A DNA stretch of 64,000 nucleotides from Tubulanus polymorphus. Lineage: Eukaryota; Nemertea; Palaeonemertea; Tubulaniformes; Tubulanidae. The number at the start of each line of letters is the position of its first letter. Position 1 is the stretch's first letter. Location: positions 18,322,001 to 18,386,000 of the forward strand of contig NC_134025.1 of the NCBI RefSeq assembly GCF_964204645.1. Direction: 5' to 3'. The position numbers were made by a program, and so were the translations under genes. The notes below the pieces were generated by a model. That model saw nothing but the letters and a program-made list of their open reading frames with translations. It had not been told where the DNA came from and did not search any database. Below, in pieces: positions 43,101 through 51,780 of the stretch.

Positions 43101-45251
43101 CCTGAAAATATAAAGTTTAAAACAAGAAACTTACCTTATTGCCCAAAACATTTAACTGTAGATGATAGTTATTTAAGTGAATACCAGAAGAAAATAAAAC
43201 CGAAAGATCATGTTTTTACAGAAAAATTAATACTTACTCAAAATAATAAATACAATTATATTGTTCATTATAGAATGTTAAAATTTTATCTAAAACAAGG
43301 AATGAAATTAAAGAAAGTACATAGATATATTGAATTTAATCAATCGAAGTGGTTAGAAAAATATATAGATTTCAATACTCAACAGAGAACCATATCAAAA
43401 ACAGATTTTGAAAAAGATTTTTTCAAATTGATGAACAATAGTTTTTATGGAAAAACTTGTGAGAATATTCGTAATAGAAACGACATTGAATTAGTAAATA
43501 ATTCTGAAAGATTAAGACATTTACAATCAAGTCCTAGACATTTAGGAAATAAAAGATTTGAAGATTATTTAACAGCAGTAAAATTAAAAAGAACGTCAAT
43601 GAAATTTAATAAACCCATTTTCATTGGTTCAACAGTTTTAGAAATATCAAAATTATTAATGTATGATTTTTATTATAATGTATTACAACCCTATTTTGGG
43701 GAAAAGAATATAGAAATTCTGTACTTCGATTCTATAACGGCTGACACCCCAATATTATTAAAATGTAATAATAAAATATTGGTAAGAAGAATTTCAGAAA
43801 TAATTCCAAAACAAAATGAATGTTATATTTCATATGGTGAAAAAGAATTAATACAAATAAATGGATTAATGGATGTTTGGACGAGAAATGGATGGAAAAA
43901 ATTAAAGAATATTATTAGACATAAAACAAATAAGAAAATCTATAGAGTTAGAACTAAATTAGGATTTATAGATTGCACCGGAGATCATAGTTTGATTAAA
44001 CAAAATGGTGATAAAATAAAACCAATTGATATAAAAATTGGAGATGAATTATTACACAACAGATTTTACCCAAGAATGAATCATATGTCATTTGATGAAA
44101 TGATTAATAATATTTGTAATATAGAACCCGAAACATTGGAAGAAAAAGAATATTTTATCAAAGGATTTTTCATGGGTGATGGTTCAGCAGGTGTGTATAA
44201 TTATGTTAGTGGAACTAAATATTGTTGGTATTTATGCAATCAAGACTTAAAATTATTAGAAAGAATTAAGAAATTCTGTGAAGAAGTTTATCGAAATAAA
44301 ACATTCAAAATCATAGATGTTATGAAATCATCAGCAGTTTATAGAATACTTGTAAATAATCCTAAAGATTTTGCTATAGAATATAATGATGAATTCTATA
44401 TTCATGCAATAGTGAAAAGTAATACTTCGACAAAAGAAAAGATAGTTCCAGATTATGTATTAAATGCAAAAAATAATTTAAGAAAATGGTTCTTCATTGG
44501 ATTCTATGCAGCAGATGGTTCAAAAAGTTTCCAAAACCGCAAAACAATATCCTTTGCTCAAAAAGGAAAAGTTGCTATATCAGGATTAGATATTTTATGT
44601 AATTCATTAGGCTTCAATATGAATATTGGATTGATTAAATCTAAACCAAATTGCTTTAATTTAAGCCATGTAGAAAATGAGTTAACTGAAGAAGTTAAAG
44701 ATTTATTTGAAATATATAACCCAACAGATTATGTTTATGATTTATCAACTGAAGATGGTACATTTAACTGTGGATTTCCATTAATAGCCAAAAATACTGA
44801 CGCCTACATACTAAAAATCAAGACAAATGACATCACAAAAGACTTAAAAACATTAAAACATCATTTTGATTTTAGCAATTATCCTAAAGATCATGAACTA
44901 TTTAGCAATGATAATAAAAAGATTCCTGGTAAATTTAAAGATGAATTAGGAGGTGATGAAATGATTGAATTTGTTGGGATAAGAAGTAAAATGTATAGTT
45001 ACAGAACAAAAGATCATGAAGCTAAAAAGTTAAAAGGAATAACAAAACATGTGGTTGATAAACATATAGAATTTCATGATTATATAAAGTGTTTATATAA
45101 ATCAATTGTAATGAAACACAAGATGAATTGTTTAAGATCAGAAGATCATGAGATGTACATTAATGAAGTTGAAAAAACTAGTTTAAATCCATTTGATGAT
45201 AAAAGGCATATTTCAGATGATGGTATAAAAACATTACCTTATGGTTATTAA
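40182..45251 (+). CDS. polB: P2 protein-primed DNA polymerase B containing an intein
   Basis: 1689 residues including a 355-residue intein (1184-1538); about 1334 without it. N-terminal C2H2 fingers at about 18-38 and 67-88; a C2HC finger (YLCRKCLSKF...H..C) near 440-465. Exonuclease: ExoI DFE (D498, E500), a CYCEKRF...VRDHNH..YRGAAH..CN zinc insert, ExoII NLSGYD, ExoIII YLKSDVMILAD. Polymerase: motif A IDANNLYGWA (D919), motif B NNSFYGKT (1085-1092), motif C YFD|TDA split by the intein (D1183/T1539). The thumb KIPGKFK and IRSKMYSYR follow. This is the family that uses a terminal-protein primer to copy linear DNA. Frame intact; start at the inner edge of the terminal repeat in TAATAAATG context. 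Confidence 0.93.
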   Translation: MGENEHQLENNNVNKNQYYCQYCKKYIDTSNKTRHEKTANHIKDVIDFETPENSNERKERLENMNVNEIKCKVCDEFITKRNYNRHLETEKHHQNLRNNVLGIDYFDDKPQQVKESTSKTKSISNKPYMENVRNYIDSLEIKDTIEILETLHSKIGPAAIIFRFFKGTTIEDYSKFNEIIEKILDLITDVEYPKISISGKVSFIKSEEKMNYNIQTHSEEIISKTQIKEKLEKILNEFKRHIEERYFEGSGLTLNEIIYLDLNVYNTKRNKTSKSNKMFKNDSNFTTEKDMKASSYIKLPFTTKAVINIQNEDNKCFLWSIISCLHQTEDMTHSFRITNYRKYETLYKIDQYPVTIKMIPKIEKVNNLKINVFELMQLPKTKGENIKDYTLEALYLTEYYDDENAIDLLYYKKDENEHYMWLKQIDLFFRTESDHHRKIYLCRKCLSKFMTENTLLKHKELCDNKDFCKLIMPTEKDYKLKFTNHKFKNIVPFVIYGDFESLNKELTDQDRKEIYNKKQLLKSMDKGNELNEDTIQDPPIINTIKKVHQRAAAYGIYIKSNYPELYESQYISFRGENVVNDFCDKIIELESDFAKLLNKNKRIVLTKEDEIDFNYATHCCYCEKRFYSFDKRVRDHNHLNSKYRGAAHEDCNLQAKKVNFVPILFHNLSGYDTHLFIKQLSGKLGAINQEIEEYNAMNEANVRKYDFKLLAKTSENYISFQFGCIRFLDSYRFLASSLDNLSKSLVDNDFVITRYYYPNEQDFKLLRYKGAIPYSFYKTHDDFNVTELLKDQFYDKLKEEYVKDEVFDRTLNIWNHFKMKNHGELVDLYLKSDVMILADIFEKFREVNLNHFNVDPCYCYSSPGLTWQCGLKYTNVELDLLKEPDMVLLFEKLIRGGISGVMGDRYFKANDEYKLLYIDANNLYGWAMMQPQPYKNFILTEVENGDKTDWESAIISLKDEAPIGYFFVVDLEYPENIKFKTRNLPYCPKHLTVDDSYLSEYQKKIKPKDHVFTEKLILTQNNKYNYIVHYRMLKFYLKQGMKLKKVHRYIEFNQSKWLEKYIDFNTQQRTISKTDFEKDFFKLMNNSFYGKTCENIRNRNDIELVNNSERLRHLQSSPRHLGNKRFEDYLTAVKLKRTSMKFNKPIFIGSTVLEISKLLMYDFYYNVLQPYFGEKNIEILYFDSITADTPILLKCNNKILVRRISEIIPKQNECYISYGEKELIQINGLMDVWTRNGWKKLKNIIRHKTNKKIYRVRTKLGFIDCTGDHSLIKQNGDKIKPIDIKIGDELLHNRFYPRMNHMSFDEMINNICNIEPETLEEKEYFIKGFFMGDGSAGVYNYVSGTKYCWYLCNQDLKLLERIKKFCEEVYRNKTFKIIDVMKSSAVYRILVNNPKDFAIEYNDEFYIHAIVKSNTSTKEKIVPDYVLNAKNNLRKWFFIGFYAADGSKSFQNRKTISFAQKGKVAISGLDILCNSLGFNMNIGLIKSKPNCFNLSHVENELTEEVKDLFEIYNPTDYVYDLSTEDGTFNCGFPLIAKNTDAYILKIKTNDITKDLKTLKHHFDFSNYPKDHELFSNDNKKIPGKFKDELGGDEMIEFVGIRSKMYSYRTKDHEAKKLKGITKHVVDKHIEFHDYIKCLYKSIVMKHKMNCLRSEDHEMYINEVEKTSLNPFDDKRHISDDGIKTLPYGY
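43731..44795 (+). other. Intein with two LAGLIDADG motifs in PolB motif C
   Basis: 355 residues between D1183 and T1539 of the polymerase. Starts with Ser in SITADTPILLKC (splicing block A), has TGDH (T83, H86 of the intein; block B), and ends VYDLST...GFPLIAKN (blocks F/G, terminal Asn). Endonuclease motifs are FIKGFFMGDGSAG (Asp150) and FFIGFYAADGSKS (Asp262). The first downstream extein residue is Thr, an acceptable nucleophile. Atypical: Lys replaces the usual penultimate His, and the block F His is absent, so splicing efficiency is uncertain. Position equals the classical pol-c insertion site (YxD|TD). The reading frame is open throughout. Confidence 0.9.
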
Positions 45252-45266
45252 AATGGATCTATATCA

Positions 45267-46529
45267 TCAAACTTCTTCATTTTCATTTAATTGTTCAGGT
45301 TCTTCTTCCATTCCATTTTTCTCATTTAAATAAAGTTCTATCTTGTTCCACATTTCATCTCGCTCTCTTTGTTTCTTTTTGTTTGTTAATTCATCAAATG
45401 GAATTATGATATCTAGGTTTAAATAATTTACAATCTTATTTAAAAAGAATTCATAATTTATTGAATCTGTTATTCTATTTTCCAAATGATACATTAATAT
45501 TTGTTTAAATATTTTTTTTATATTTTCCATATCTTCTTCTGTTAATTTAGGTTTTTCATAATAATCGTTAAATAATAAATATAAATACATTTTCTTTTGT
45601 TTTGTGTTAAATGTTGGTGGAATAATTGTTTTTATAATATCTTTTTTAGTTATTTCACCATTTTTATTTTCTATTATTTTCATTTTTTCAAGCCATTGCA
45701 TATATTCTGGTGTATGATCTTCTATAGAAAATATTTTAAAAATTTCATCTAGATAATTTAATTTTGGTTCTATGAGAAAATCTCTAGTTTTTTCTTCACC
45801 CCATAAATTCTTTTGCCATCCACATTCAACACAAAATAACACAGTACCTTCTTGCCTTAAGGTCGCATAACTACATTGTGGGCATTTTTGTTTATAATTT
45901 CTTGGTAATAGATCTTCATTAAGCTCTTGGTATTTTCTTACGTTTTCTTTATGTTTTATTGTTCTATTATGTAGATTTGAATTACTTGTTGTAATAATCA
46001 ATTTACAATATTTACAATAATATGTTTTTCTTGTTAATTCATTATATTGTTTTTCTAACTTTCCAACTGTTTCTTTATTATCTGGTAACGTTTTCTCATA
46101 TTTTATTTTTTCTAATAAATTATTTTTTCTTTCATTGAATTCAGTTTCAAATTTATTAGAAATTTTATCTATATGTGCTTTACGAAATTGATGATTCCCC
46201 CAATCTTCTATATTTTCAGGGCTATATTTTACTTGACAAGGCTCACAGAAATGATCTTTTATATTATCCTTATCATAGAATAAGAAAGGTCTTTTCCAAA
46301 TAACTTCAGGTTCAACTTCAGCAGAATTACTATCAACATTAGCCGTTGCGCCATTAATTCTACACTTCTCTGAATGTTTTTTAACATAATTTCTTGAGAA
46401 TAATTTATTACATTTTGGACAGTTTATTTTAGGGGGTTTATAATTTTCATCATGTTTTTTCATATGTCGAGCCTTATTACTTTTTCTTAGAAGTTCACCA
46501 CAAATTTCGCATGCTATCTTCTCATCCAT
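45267..46529 (-). CDS. P2 zinc-finger protein with VLTF3-like zinc ribbon
   Basis: 420 residues. Fingers at C7/C10/H22/H26, C37/C40/H52/C56, C95/C98/H113/H119 and C172/C175/H187/H193. A zinc ribbon at C216/C219/C233/C236 (CPQC...CVECGW) is followed by a helical region with LFNDYYEKPKLTEEDMENI, NYEFFLNKIVNYLNL and a basic RERDEMWNKIELYL ending. Ribbon plus YYE / FL.KI / PF..L..K...R..MW order is the pattern I recall for poxvirus late transcription factor VLTF3 and its relatives in large DNA viruses. If correct, it is a transcription factor for late genes. Convergent with polB (15 bp apart), divergent from the penton gene. Start in TAATAAATG context. Confidence 0.6.
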   Translation of the reverse strand: MDEKIACEICGELLRKSNKARHMKKHDENYKPPKINCPKCNKLFSRNYVKKHSEKCRINGATANVDSNSAEVEPEVIWKRPFLFYDKDNIKDHFCEPCQVKYSPENIEDWGNHQFRKAHIDKISNKFETEFNERKNNLLEKIKYEKTLPDNKETVGKLEKQYNELTRKTYYCKYCKLIITTSNSNLHNRTIKHKENVRKYQELNEDLLPRNYKQKCPQCSYATLRQEGTVLFCVECGWQKNLWGEEKTRDFLIEPKLNYLDEIFKIFSIEDHTPEYMQWLEKMKIIENKNGEITKKDIIKTIIPPTFNTKQKKMYLYLLFNDYYEKPKLTEEDMENIKKIFKQILMYHLENRITDSINYEFFLNKIVNYLNLDIIIPFDELTNKKKQRERDEMWNKIELYLNEKNGMEEEPEQLNENEEV

Positions 46530-46597
46530 TTATTAAGGAAAAATTTTATTAAAATTAATTTTTAGTGATGAGCGGTAATTTTTTTATGTTATAAATA

Positions 46598-47357
46598 ATG
46601 GTAGAATTAAAAGAATACAGAATATTTATTGATTCTAGAAAACTTACAAATTATAAATCTCATAATTTACTAGTACAATTAGATAGAGATTTCAAGAATT
46701 GTGTAGATTTAAAATTAGTTAATATAAGTTTATGTAATTCTTTTTATAATATATCGGATAAAACTATTGAACATAATACTTTTTTAATTCATATTAGAAG
46801 TATAAATAAATGGTTTAATCTATTTCTAAGACCAGGATTATATAATTTAGAAACATTATCTCAAGAAATTAATCGGAGAGCACGATTAAAACTTAAAAGT
46901 GAAGATAAATTTTCAATTAGATTTATAAAAAGCGATAGTTCTGATAAAATTAAAATAAAGTTAGATGATGAAAACAAACATGCATTTATGGTAAAAAAAA
47001 CCTATAGCTAAACTGTTAGGAATTGTACCAGATACTGTTACAGGAAACGTAGAAGGTATTTCAAATATAATACCTTTTACACACTTTTATATTTATTGCA
47101 ATTTAATCGAGCCTACAAAAACATTTGAAGCAACTAAAGATATAACTTGTAATTCTAGTATATTAAATATTTTACCATTGAAGAATGTTAAAGAATTTGG
47201 AACGCAAATAAATTATAATTTAACAGAATGTGATTTCAAACCATGCATTCCTCGTTTTAATAATTTTAGATTAGAAATTAGAAATCATAATGGATACTTA
47301 ATTGATTTAAATAACTTTCCTGTAATTTATGAATTAGTTATAAGATGTAAAGAGTAA
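46598..47357 (+). pseudogene. P2 minor capsid (penton-like) protein, one frameshift
   Basis: About 252 residues if read through. The first 137 (MVELKEYRIFIDSRKLTNYK...) end at a frameshift in an eight-A run near 46993; the remainder (IAKLLGIVPD, FTHFYIYCNLIEP, FNNFRLEIRNHNGYLIDL) continues in another frame to TAA at 47355-47357. Beta-rich, size of a single jelly-roll penton protein, in the capsid gene cluster. The homopolymer site means an assembly error is possible. Confidence 0.7.
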
Positions 47358-47373
47358 TTTTTTCACTATATAA

Positions 47374-47715
47374 ATGAATATAACTGTCGGACCGAGTATA
47401 TGTTTTGGATTTGATTTTAAACATGGTAAAGAAATGAGAATTAAACTAAATGACGTAATTACTGATATAAAAAGTAAATCATTTAACAATGCATCAATGA
47501 TTGATAAAGAAAAGTATAATATAGAAAAAGTAATTGATTTAATTAAATCACCTTTAGAATATTATGAATTAAATGAAGATGGAATTATTGATGATATTAA
47601 AAACATATTAACCAAAATATATGATAATCATAAAACTAGTAATAAAATAAATGTTGAATTAATCATAAATAAGTTAACTAAATATTTTGATGATAGTAAT
47701 TTTTTTGATAAATAA
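47374..47715 (+). CDS. P2 conserved Polinton protein, 113 residues
   Basis: Starts MNITVGPSICFGFDFKHG, continues acidic and Lys/Ile-rich, without a membrane segment. Homologue in P1 at 24080-24387. Ends directly at the start of the next gene, whose TAAATAAATG overlaps its stop. Function not recognised. Confidence 0.65.
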   Translation: MNITVGPSICFGFDFKHGKEMRIKLNDVITDIKSKSFNNASMIDKEKYNIEKVIDLIKSPLEYYELNEDGIIDDIKNILTKIYDNHKTSNKINVELIINKLTKYFDDSNFFDK

Positions 47716-47937
47716 ATGAGTGATAATAAGTGGATAATAACTGGATTATATAATGGCGCATTACTATCAGTTGGAACTGTTGGTTATTCAATGGTATTAA
47801 AAAAAGTATTCAAAATGGGAAGTGTTAATGTTGATAGATTTGATATAAATGATATTTTAAAGTTAACATTAGCAGTTACTTTATCTAATTTAACAATTGA
47901 TTATTTGGAAAAACAAAAATATATTCCTCCCATATAA
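47716..47937 (+). CDS. P2 small two-helix membrane protein
   Basis: 73 residues with hydrophobic stretches at about 6-27 (WIITGLYNGALLSVGTVGYSM) and 47-60 (LKLTLAVTLSNLTI), ending YLEKQKYIPPI. Similar small membrane proteins are usual in Polinton capsid clusters (recollection). P1 copy at 23870-24065. Upstream context: a T-tract, then GATAAATAAATG. Confidence 0.65.
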   Translation: MSDNKWIITGLYNGALLSVGTVGYSMVLKKVFKMGSVNVDRFDINDILKLTLAVTLSNLTIDYLEKQKYIPPI

Positions 47938-47965
47938 GAAATATGTAATTTTTTTTGCTAAATAA

Positions 47966-48388
47966 ATGGCTTCTGCAATTATAACTATTATAGGATCGGC
48001 AATCGTTAACGCTTTAGCATTTACTGGTGGTGGTTATTTATTTAAACATATTGATAAAAATAGTTCATTAGGAGAACAAAGAAGACATAACTTAGCGTTA
48101 GAGAAATACAATAAAGCTGCAGAAGAATATAGAGAAAAGAGGCAAAACTATGTGGATTACATCAATAAAGAATTATATGATCAGAAGATTTCACATAGAG
48201 ATTTTCAATCAGTTGATGATGCAATGAGTTTATATAACGCAGTAACAAATAAAGAAAAATTACATCTATACAAACCTAAATTATCAGATTATCATACCCC
48301 GAGTAAAGAACAACAGAAATATGAAATAATATGGATTTTAGGTGGAACAGTTATTGTTATATTTGTTGCTTATAAGTTTACTAATTAG
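47966..48388 (+). CDS. P2 conserved Polinton membrane protein, 140 residues
   Basis: N-terminal hydrophobic segment (AIITIIGSAIVNALAFTGGGYLF, 4-26), an amphipathic EQRRHNLALEKYNKAAEEY helix, a PKLSDYHTPSKEQQ motif and a C-terminal transmembrane segment (IIWILGGTVIVIFVAYKF, 121-138). The GGxYLF / RRHxLALEK / LSDYxxPS pattern matches a family I recall from animal Polinton and adintovirus-type elements. Role unproven; perhaps a virion membrane protein. P1 retains only its first ten codons. Confidence 0.7.
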   Translation: MASAIITIIGSAIVNALAFTGGGYLFKHIDKNSSLGEQRRHNLALEKYNKAAEEYREKRQNYVDYINKELYDQKISHRDFQSVDDAMSLYNAVTNKEKLHLYKPKLSDYHTPSKEQQKYEIIWILGGTVIVIFVAYKFTN

Positions 48389-48407
48389 TAATTTTTATTC
48401 TAAATAA

Positions 48408-48842
48408 ATGGAAGATAAAGTTGATAATATTGATATTATTCCTCATGATATAAATAAAACTAAATTAAAAACATATTTAGAAAAACAAATATTAGAATTT
48501 GAAAGTGACTTAAAGATAAAAAAGAAAAAATATTTAAAAAGTAAAATTATATATTATTTGATTATAAGTGGTTCGGTTACAATTAGTTCTGTAATAACAT
48601 TTCTAGCAATATTCAGTCCATTAACACCTTTAGCTATATCAATTGGTGTATTAGGATTAAGTTCAAGTGTTTTAACCGGTATAAGTTCAAAATTAAATAT
48701 AAAAAGTAATAAAGAAAAAATTAAAACTAATATAAAAGAAATTAATAAATTAAAGAACACACTAGATTATATAATGAGTTTAAATGGTCATATAACAGTT
48801 GAAGAACAAGATAAATTATTAAAAGAATTAATAAATTATTAA
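48408..48842 (+). CDS. P2 membrane protein with central hydrophobic hairpin, 144 residues
   Basis: A charged coiled-coil-like N-terminal third, two adjacent hydrophobic segments (about 46-64 and 68-88, Gly/Ser-rich: IISGSVTISSVITFLAI, PLAISIGVLGLSSSVLTGI) and a Lys-rich helical C-terminus. Layout typical of a family seen repeatedly in Polintons. Function unknown. Preceded by TAATTTTTATTCTAAATAAATG. Confidence 0.65.
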   Translation: MEDKVDNIDIIPHDINKTKLKTYLEKQILEFESDLKIKKKKYLKSKIIYYLIISGSVTISSVITFLAIFSPLTPLAISIGVLGLSSSVLTGISSKLNIKSNKEKIKTNIKEINKLKNTLDYIMSLNGHITVEEQDKLLKELINY

Positions 48843-48858
48843 TTTTTTAATTATATAA

Positions 48859-50247
48859 ATGGTAGATAGTTTTCCAAAAGCTTTCCAATATAATAAATCA
48901 ATTAAATATAATATTCCAGCAATAGATTTTAATAAAGATATTACGTATAGAAATGAAGTTTTAAATTCATTAATTGATTTATATATTTATGTTACTGAAA
49001 CTAATAATTTTAATGTAAAGATGGAAAATATATTTCATATATATTTAATTAATTTTAAAAAATTGAAAGATGAAAAACAATGGTTATTAAAATCTAATAT
49101 GAAGTATTGGCAGAATCAATTAAATTTTGCTGTTTATTGTGCAACAACAGGTTGTGGAATTAGTTGGAATGATCATTTAAATAATTCTAAATATAAACTA
49201 ATTCAAAGTTTATTTAGATTTCATACATACTTTCAAATCAGAATAATATTAAATGAATTAGAGTGCGCTTTACCAGGATCTAGATATTTCAAAGAATTAG
49301 ATAATGATATTAATTTATCTAAGTTTTATAAAATTTGCAATGAATTTAATATAGATATAAATAATTCTGATTTTAGAACAAAAATTGGAACAATAAGATC
49401 ACTTCCATGCCCTAGAAAGATTGCAGAATATTGTGCACTTCCCATACCATCTAATAGTTTTTATAATATCTATAATAATAAATTAGGTTATGGTAAAATA
49501 GAAACAAAAGATTTAGAAACATTAAATTTCAATAAATTACCAAAATTTTATGATAATTTAAAACAAGAAAACAATAATGGTTGGGTATATTTCATTTTAG
49601 AGAATAGTGAAGGTTTTACTAAATCAGGTATAGAAAGAATAAATCAATCTATTAGAACTTATTTGATTTGTATTCTAGGATCACTAGTTGAAACAAGATC
49701 ACCGATAATTGGAAATTTGAATACATCATTCGATACACAGAAACAGTTTAAAGTTTTATTTGAAGATTCAATTCATAATGATAAAAATAGATCGATTCCA
49801 GAAAACATTATAAGATATCAAAATTATTTAGATAAATCTCATGTAAGACTTAATTATTGTATAGGCCCTAATCTATTAATTATTTCTAATGATTTAGTAT
49901 TGAAGATGGGAAATATAATTGGTTATAATAATCTAATTAAAACTGCAACAATAAATAATTCATTTGGATTAAATGATATAAATAAAAAGATTATTACTGC
50001 TCCAAAATTAATGGAAGGTGAAAAAAATAAAAAACATATTCAATCAACAGAAACTAAAACTAAAAATATCAAATTAAATAATGATTCCAAAATAAAAGAT
50101 TACAATACATCAGAAAATATAAAAACTGATAAAATTCAACATGATATAATTAAAACTGATAATGATAATAAATCCCATGAAAATACTAAATTAGCTATAA
50201 CTTGTATAGGAATTGTAATCGGAGGAATATTATATTTTAAATTTTAA
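48859..50247 (+). CDS. P2 conserved Polinton protein, 462 residues, C-terminal anchor
   Basis: Largely soluble. Distinctive blocks: WQNQLNFAVYCATTGCGISW (about 95-114), FRFHTYFQIRIILNELECALPG, and a Lys/Asn/Thr-rich linker before a C-terminal hydrophobic anchor (LAITCIGIVIGGILYFKF). The WQNQLNFAVxCATTGCG block marks a family I recall as conserved in animal Polintons and adintoviruses, presumably structural. No enzymatic motif seen. Intact frame. Confidence 0.7.
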   Translation: MVDSFPKAFQYNKSIKYNIPAIDFNKDITYRNEVLNSLIDLYIYVTETNNFNVKMENIFHIYLINFKKLKDEKQWLLKSNMKYWQNQLNFAVYCATTGCGISWNDHLNNSKYKLIQSLFRFHTYFQIRIILNELECALPGSRYFKELDNDINLSKFYKICNEFNIDINNSDFRTKIGTIRSLPCPRKIAEYCALPIPSNSFYNIYNNKLGYGKIETKDLETLNFNKLPKFYDNLKQENNNGWVYFILENSEGFTKSGIERINQSIRTYLICILGSLVETRSPIIGNLNTSFDTQKQFKVLFEDSIHNDKNRSIPENIIRYQNYLDKSHVRLNYCIGPNLLIISNDLVLKMGNIIGYNNLIKTATINNSFGLNDINKKIITAPKLMEGEKNKKHIQSTETKTKNIKLNNDSKIKDYNTSENIKTDKIQHDIIKTDNDNKSHENTKLAITCIGIVIGGILYFKF

Positions 50248-50263
50248 TTTTTTTATTATGTAA

Positions 50264-51709
50264 ATGGATGTAGAAGGTGGAGAAAATATTCCATTGGATG
50301 ACATGGGAAATGATAATGAAGGATATATTGATGATGAACCACAAACCGATTTTAATAAAACTAATATTGATAATGATGATGAATCAGCATATAATTCTAA
50401 TTTAACTACACCTCAATATATTGACAAAGCACGTTCAAAGATAAGTATTGAAAATGAAGTACCAGAAATAACAGAAAAAGAATACAATTATAATGAAATT
50501 ATTCATGAATTTAAACCAATATTAAAAAAATCTGGTTTCAATATAACAAATAAAGGTATGGATTATTTAGTAAAAGATTTAAAATATTTAAATGGTGATT
50601 ATTATTGGAAATTGAAAGGCGACTATTATTTTAAGATTTCAGATCTTAAAACTAGCGATAAAATAATAATACAATCAACCGCTAATTTATTAGAACAATC
50701 TAGAATTAAGAAAATCATTGATGATGTTATAACTGATGTTACACAAGAAGAAAGAATTGTTAATTTAAAAGAATTTAAACAAAGAAATGCTAAATTTTTT
50801 GATATAATTAATGCAAATTTAGAAACAGAAACAACTTCTGAACAGAATATAACTTCCAAAACTAGTAAACCTAATTCAAGCGAAGTTCAAACTGAAAAAC
50901 TTTTACCGAAGGGATTACTTGATGCAACAAATCAACAATTAGAAGATTTAGATATATTTTCTGATAAAGCAATAAGAGAAATTGTTAGTATAAGACTTGC
51001 ATCTGAAAAAATTGCATATTATAAAAGTATAAGAGATCAAAAAATTAGAACTTTAGAAAAAGAATTAACTGATAAAAATAAAGAAATAGAACAATTAAAG
51101 TCTGATTTAGATCATCAAGTAATTGATGAAATAGAATATAAACAAAAAGAATTACGTTTAGAAAAAGAAATAGATGATTTAAAATATAACAAAGAATTAC
51201 AAAAAGAAGAAAGAGATACATTGTTAAAATCATATGATTATAATATTAATAGATTAAAAGTTATTTTTAAAGATTTGTTGATTAAACCAAATTCTGAAAT
51301 ATCACTAAAAGACAGAATAAGATTATTATTTAAATTAGAAGGAATAACAATTCTTTCAATTCTAACAGCTGTAACTATGTTATTTACAACAATTGGTTTA
51401 GCAATATCAAATGCTTTAAAATCTACTCCTACTCCCACTCCCAATAAACCAGATAAACCTCCAGGAAATAATTCTATACAAGATAAAGTTAAAGATGGTT
51501 TAAAGAAATTAGCAAAATATTTATGGGAACTATCTAAAAAATCTGCTGCAGCTTTACCAGGAGTTATTGCTTCAATTGTTGGTTTTATATTGAAATCTGC
51601 AGGAAACATTATTAACTTTGCTGCTGAACATATTATTTTATTTTTAATTACAGTTGTAAGTGCTATTATTTTTGGGTTAGTGAATATGATATCAAAAAAT
51701 ATCAAGTAA
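50264..51709 (+). CDS. P2 coiled-coil and transmembrane protein, 481 residues
   Basis: Acidic N-terminus; a long coiled coil at about 245-330 (EKELTDKNKEIEQLKSDLDH and following); a hydrophobic segment at about 360-385; a Pro/Thr linker (TPTPTPNKPDKPP); then two more hydrophobic segments (about 430-447 and 456-475). Possibly a virion membrane, fibre or tape-like protein; unproven. Its 3' end is repeated downstream as a short tandem (51685-51757). Confidence 0.65.
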   Translation: MDVEGGENIPLDDMGNDNEGYIDDEPQTDFNKTNIDNDDESAYNSNLTTPQYIDKARSKISIENEVPEITEKEYNYNEIIHEFKPILKKSGFNITNKGMDYLVKDLKYLNGDYYWKLKGDYYFKISDLKTSDKIIIQSTANLLEQSRIKKIIDDVITDVTQEERIVNLKEFKQRNAKFFDIINANLETETTSEQNITSKTSKPNSSEVQTEKLLPKGLLDATNQQLEDLDIFSDKAIREIVSIRLASEKIAYYKSIRDQKIRTLEKELTDKNKEIEQLKSDLDHQVIDEIEYKQKELRLEKEIDDLKYNKELQKEERDTLLKSYDYNINRLKVIFKDLLIKPNSEISLKDRIRLLFKLEGITILSILTAVTMLFTTIGLAISNALKSTPTPTPNKPDKPPGNNSIQDKVKDGLKKLAKYLWELSKKSAAALPGVIASIVGFILKSAGNIINFAAEHIILFLITVVSAIIFGLVNMISKNIK

Positions 51710-51757
51710 ACCATGATATCAAAAAATATCAAGTAAACCATGATATCAAAAAATAAA
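51685..51757 (+). repeat. 27-bp tandem repeat of a gene 3' end
   Basis: Two full copies and one partial copy of a unit containing ATGATATCAAAAAATATCAAG and TAAACC. The unit covers the last codons and stop of the preceding gene, and each contains a GATATC/A6/ATATC-type hairpin. Confidence 0.8.
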
Positions 51758-51780
51758 TAATTAATTTTTTTGTTAAATAA

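Noticed and set aside
43731-44795. Spliceosomal or group I intron instead of an intein
   Set aside because: The insert is fully open in frame with the polymerase and encodes intein splicing blocks at its exact edges; intron boundaries are absent.
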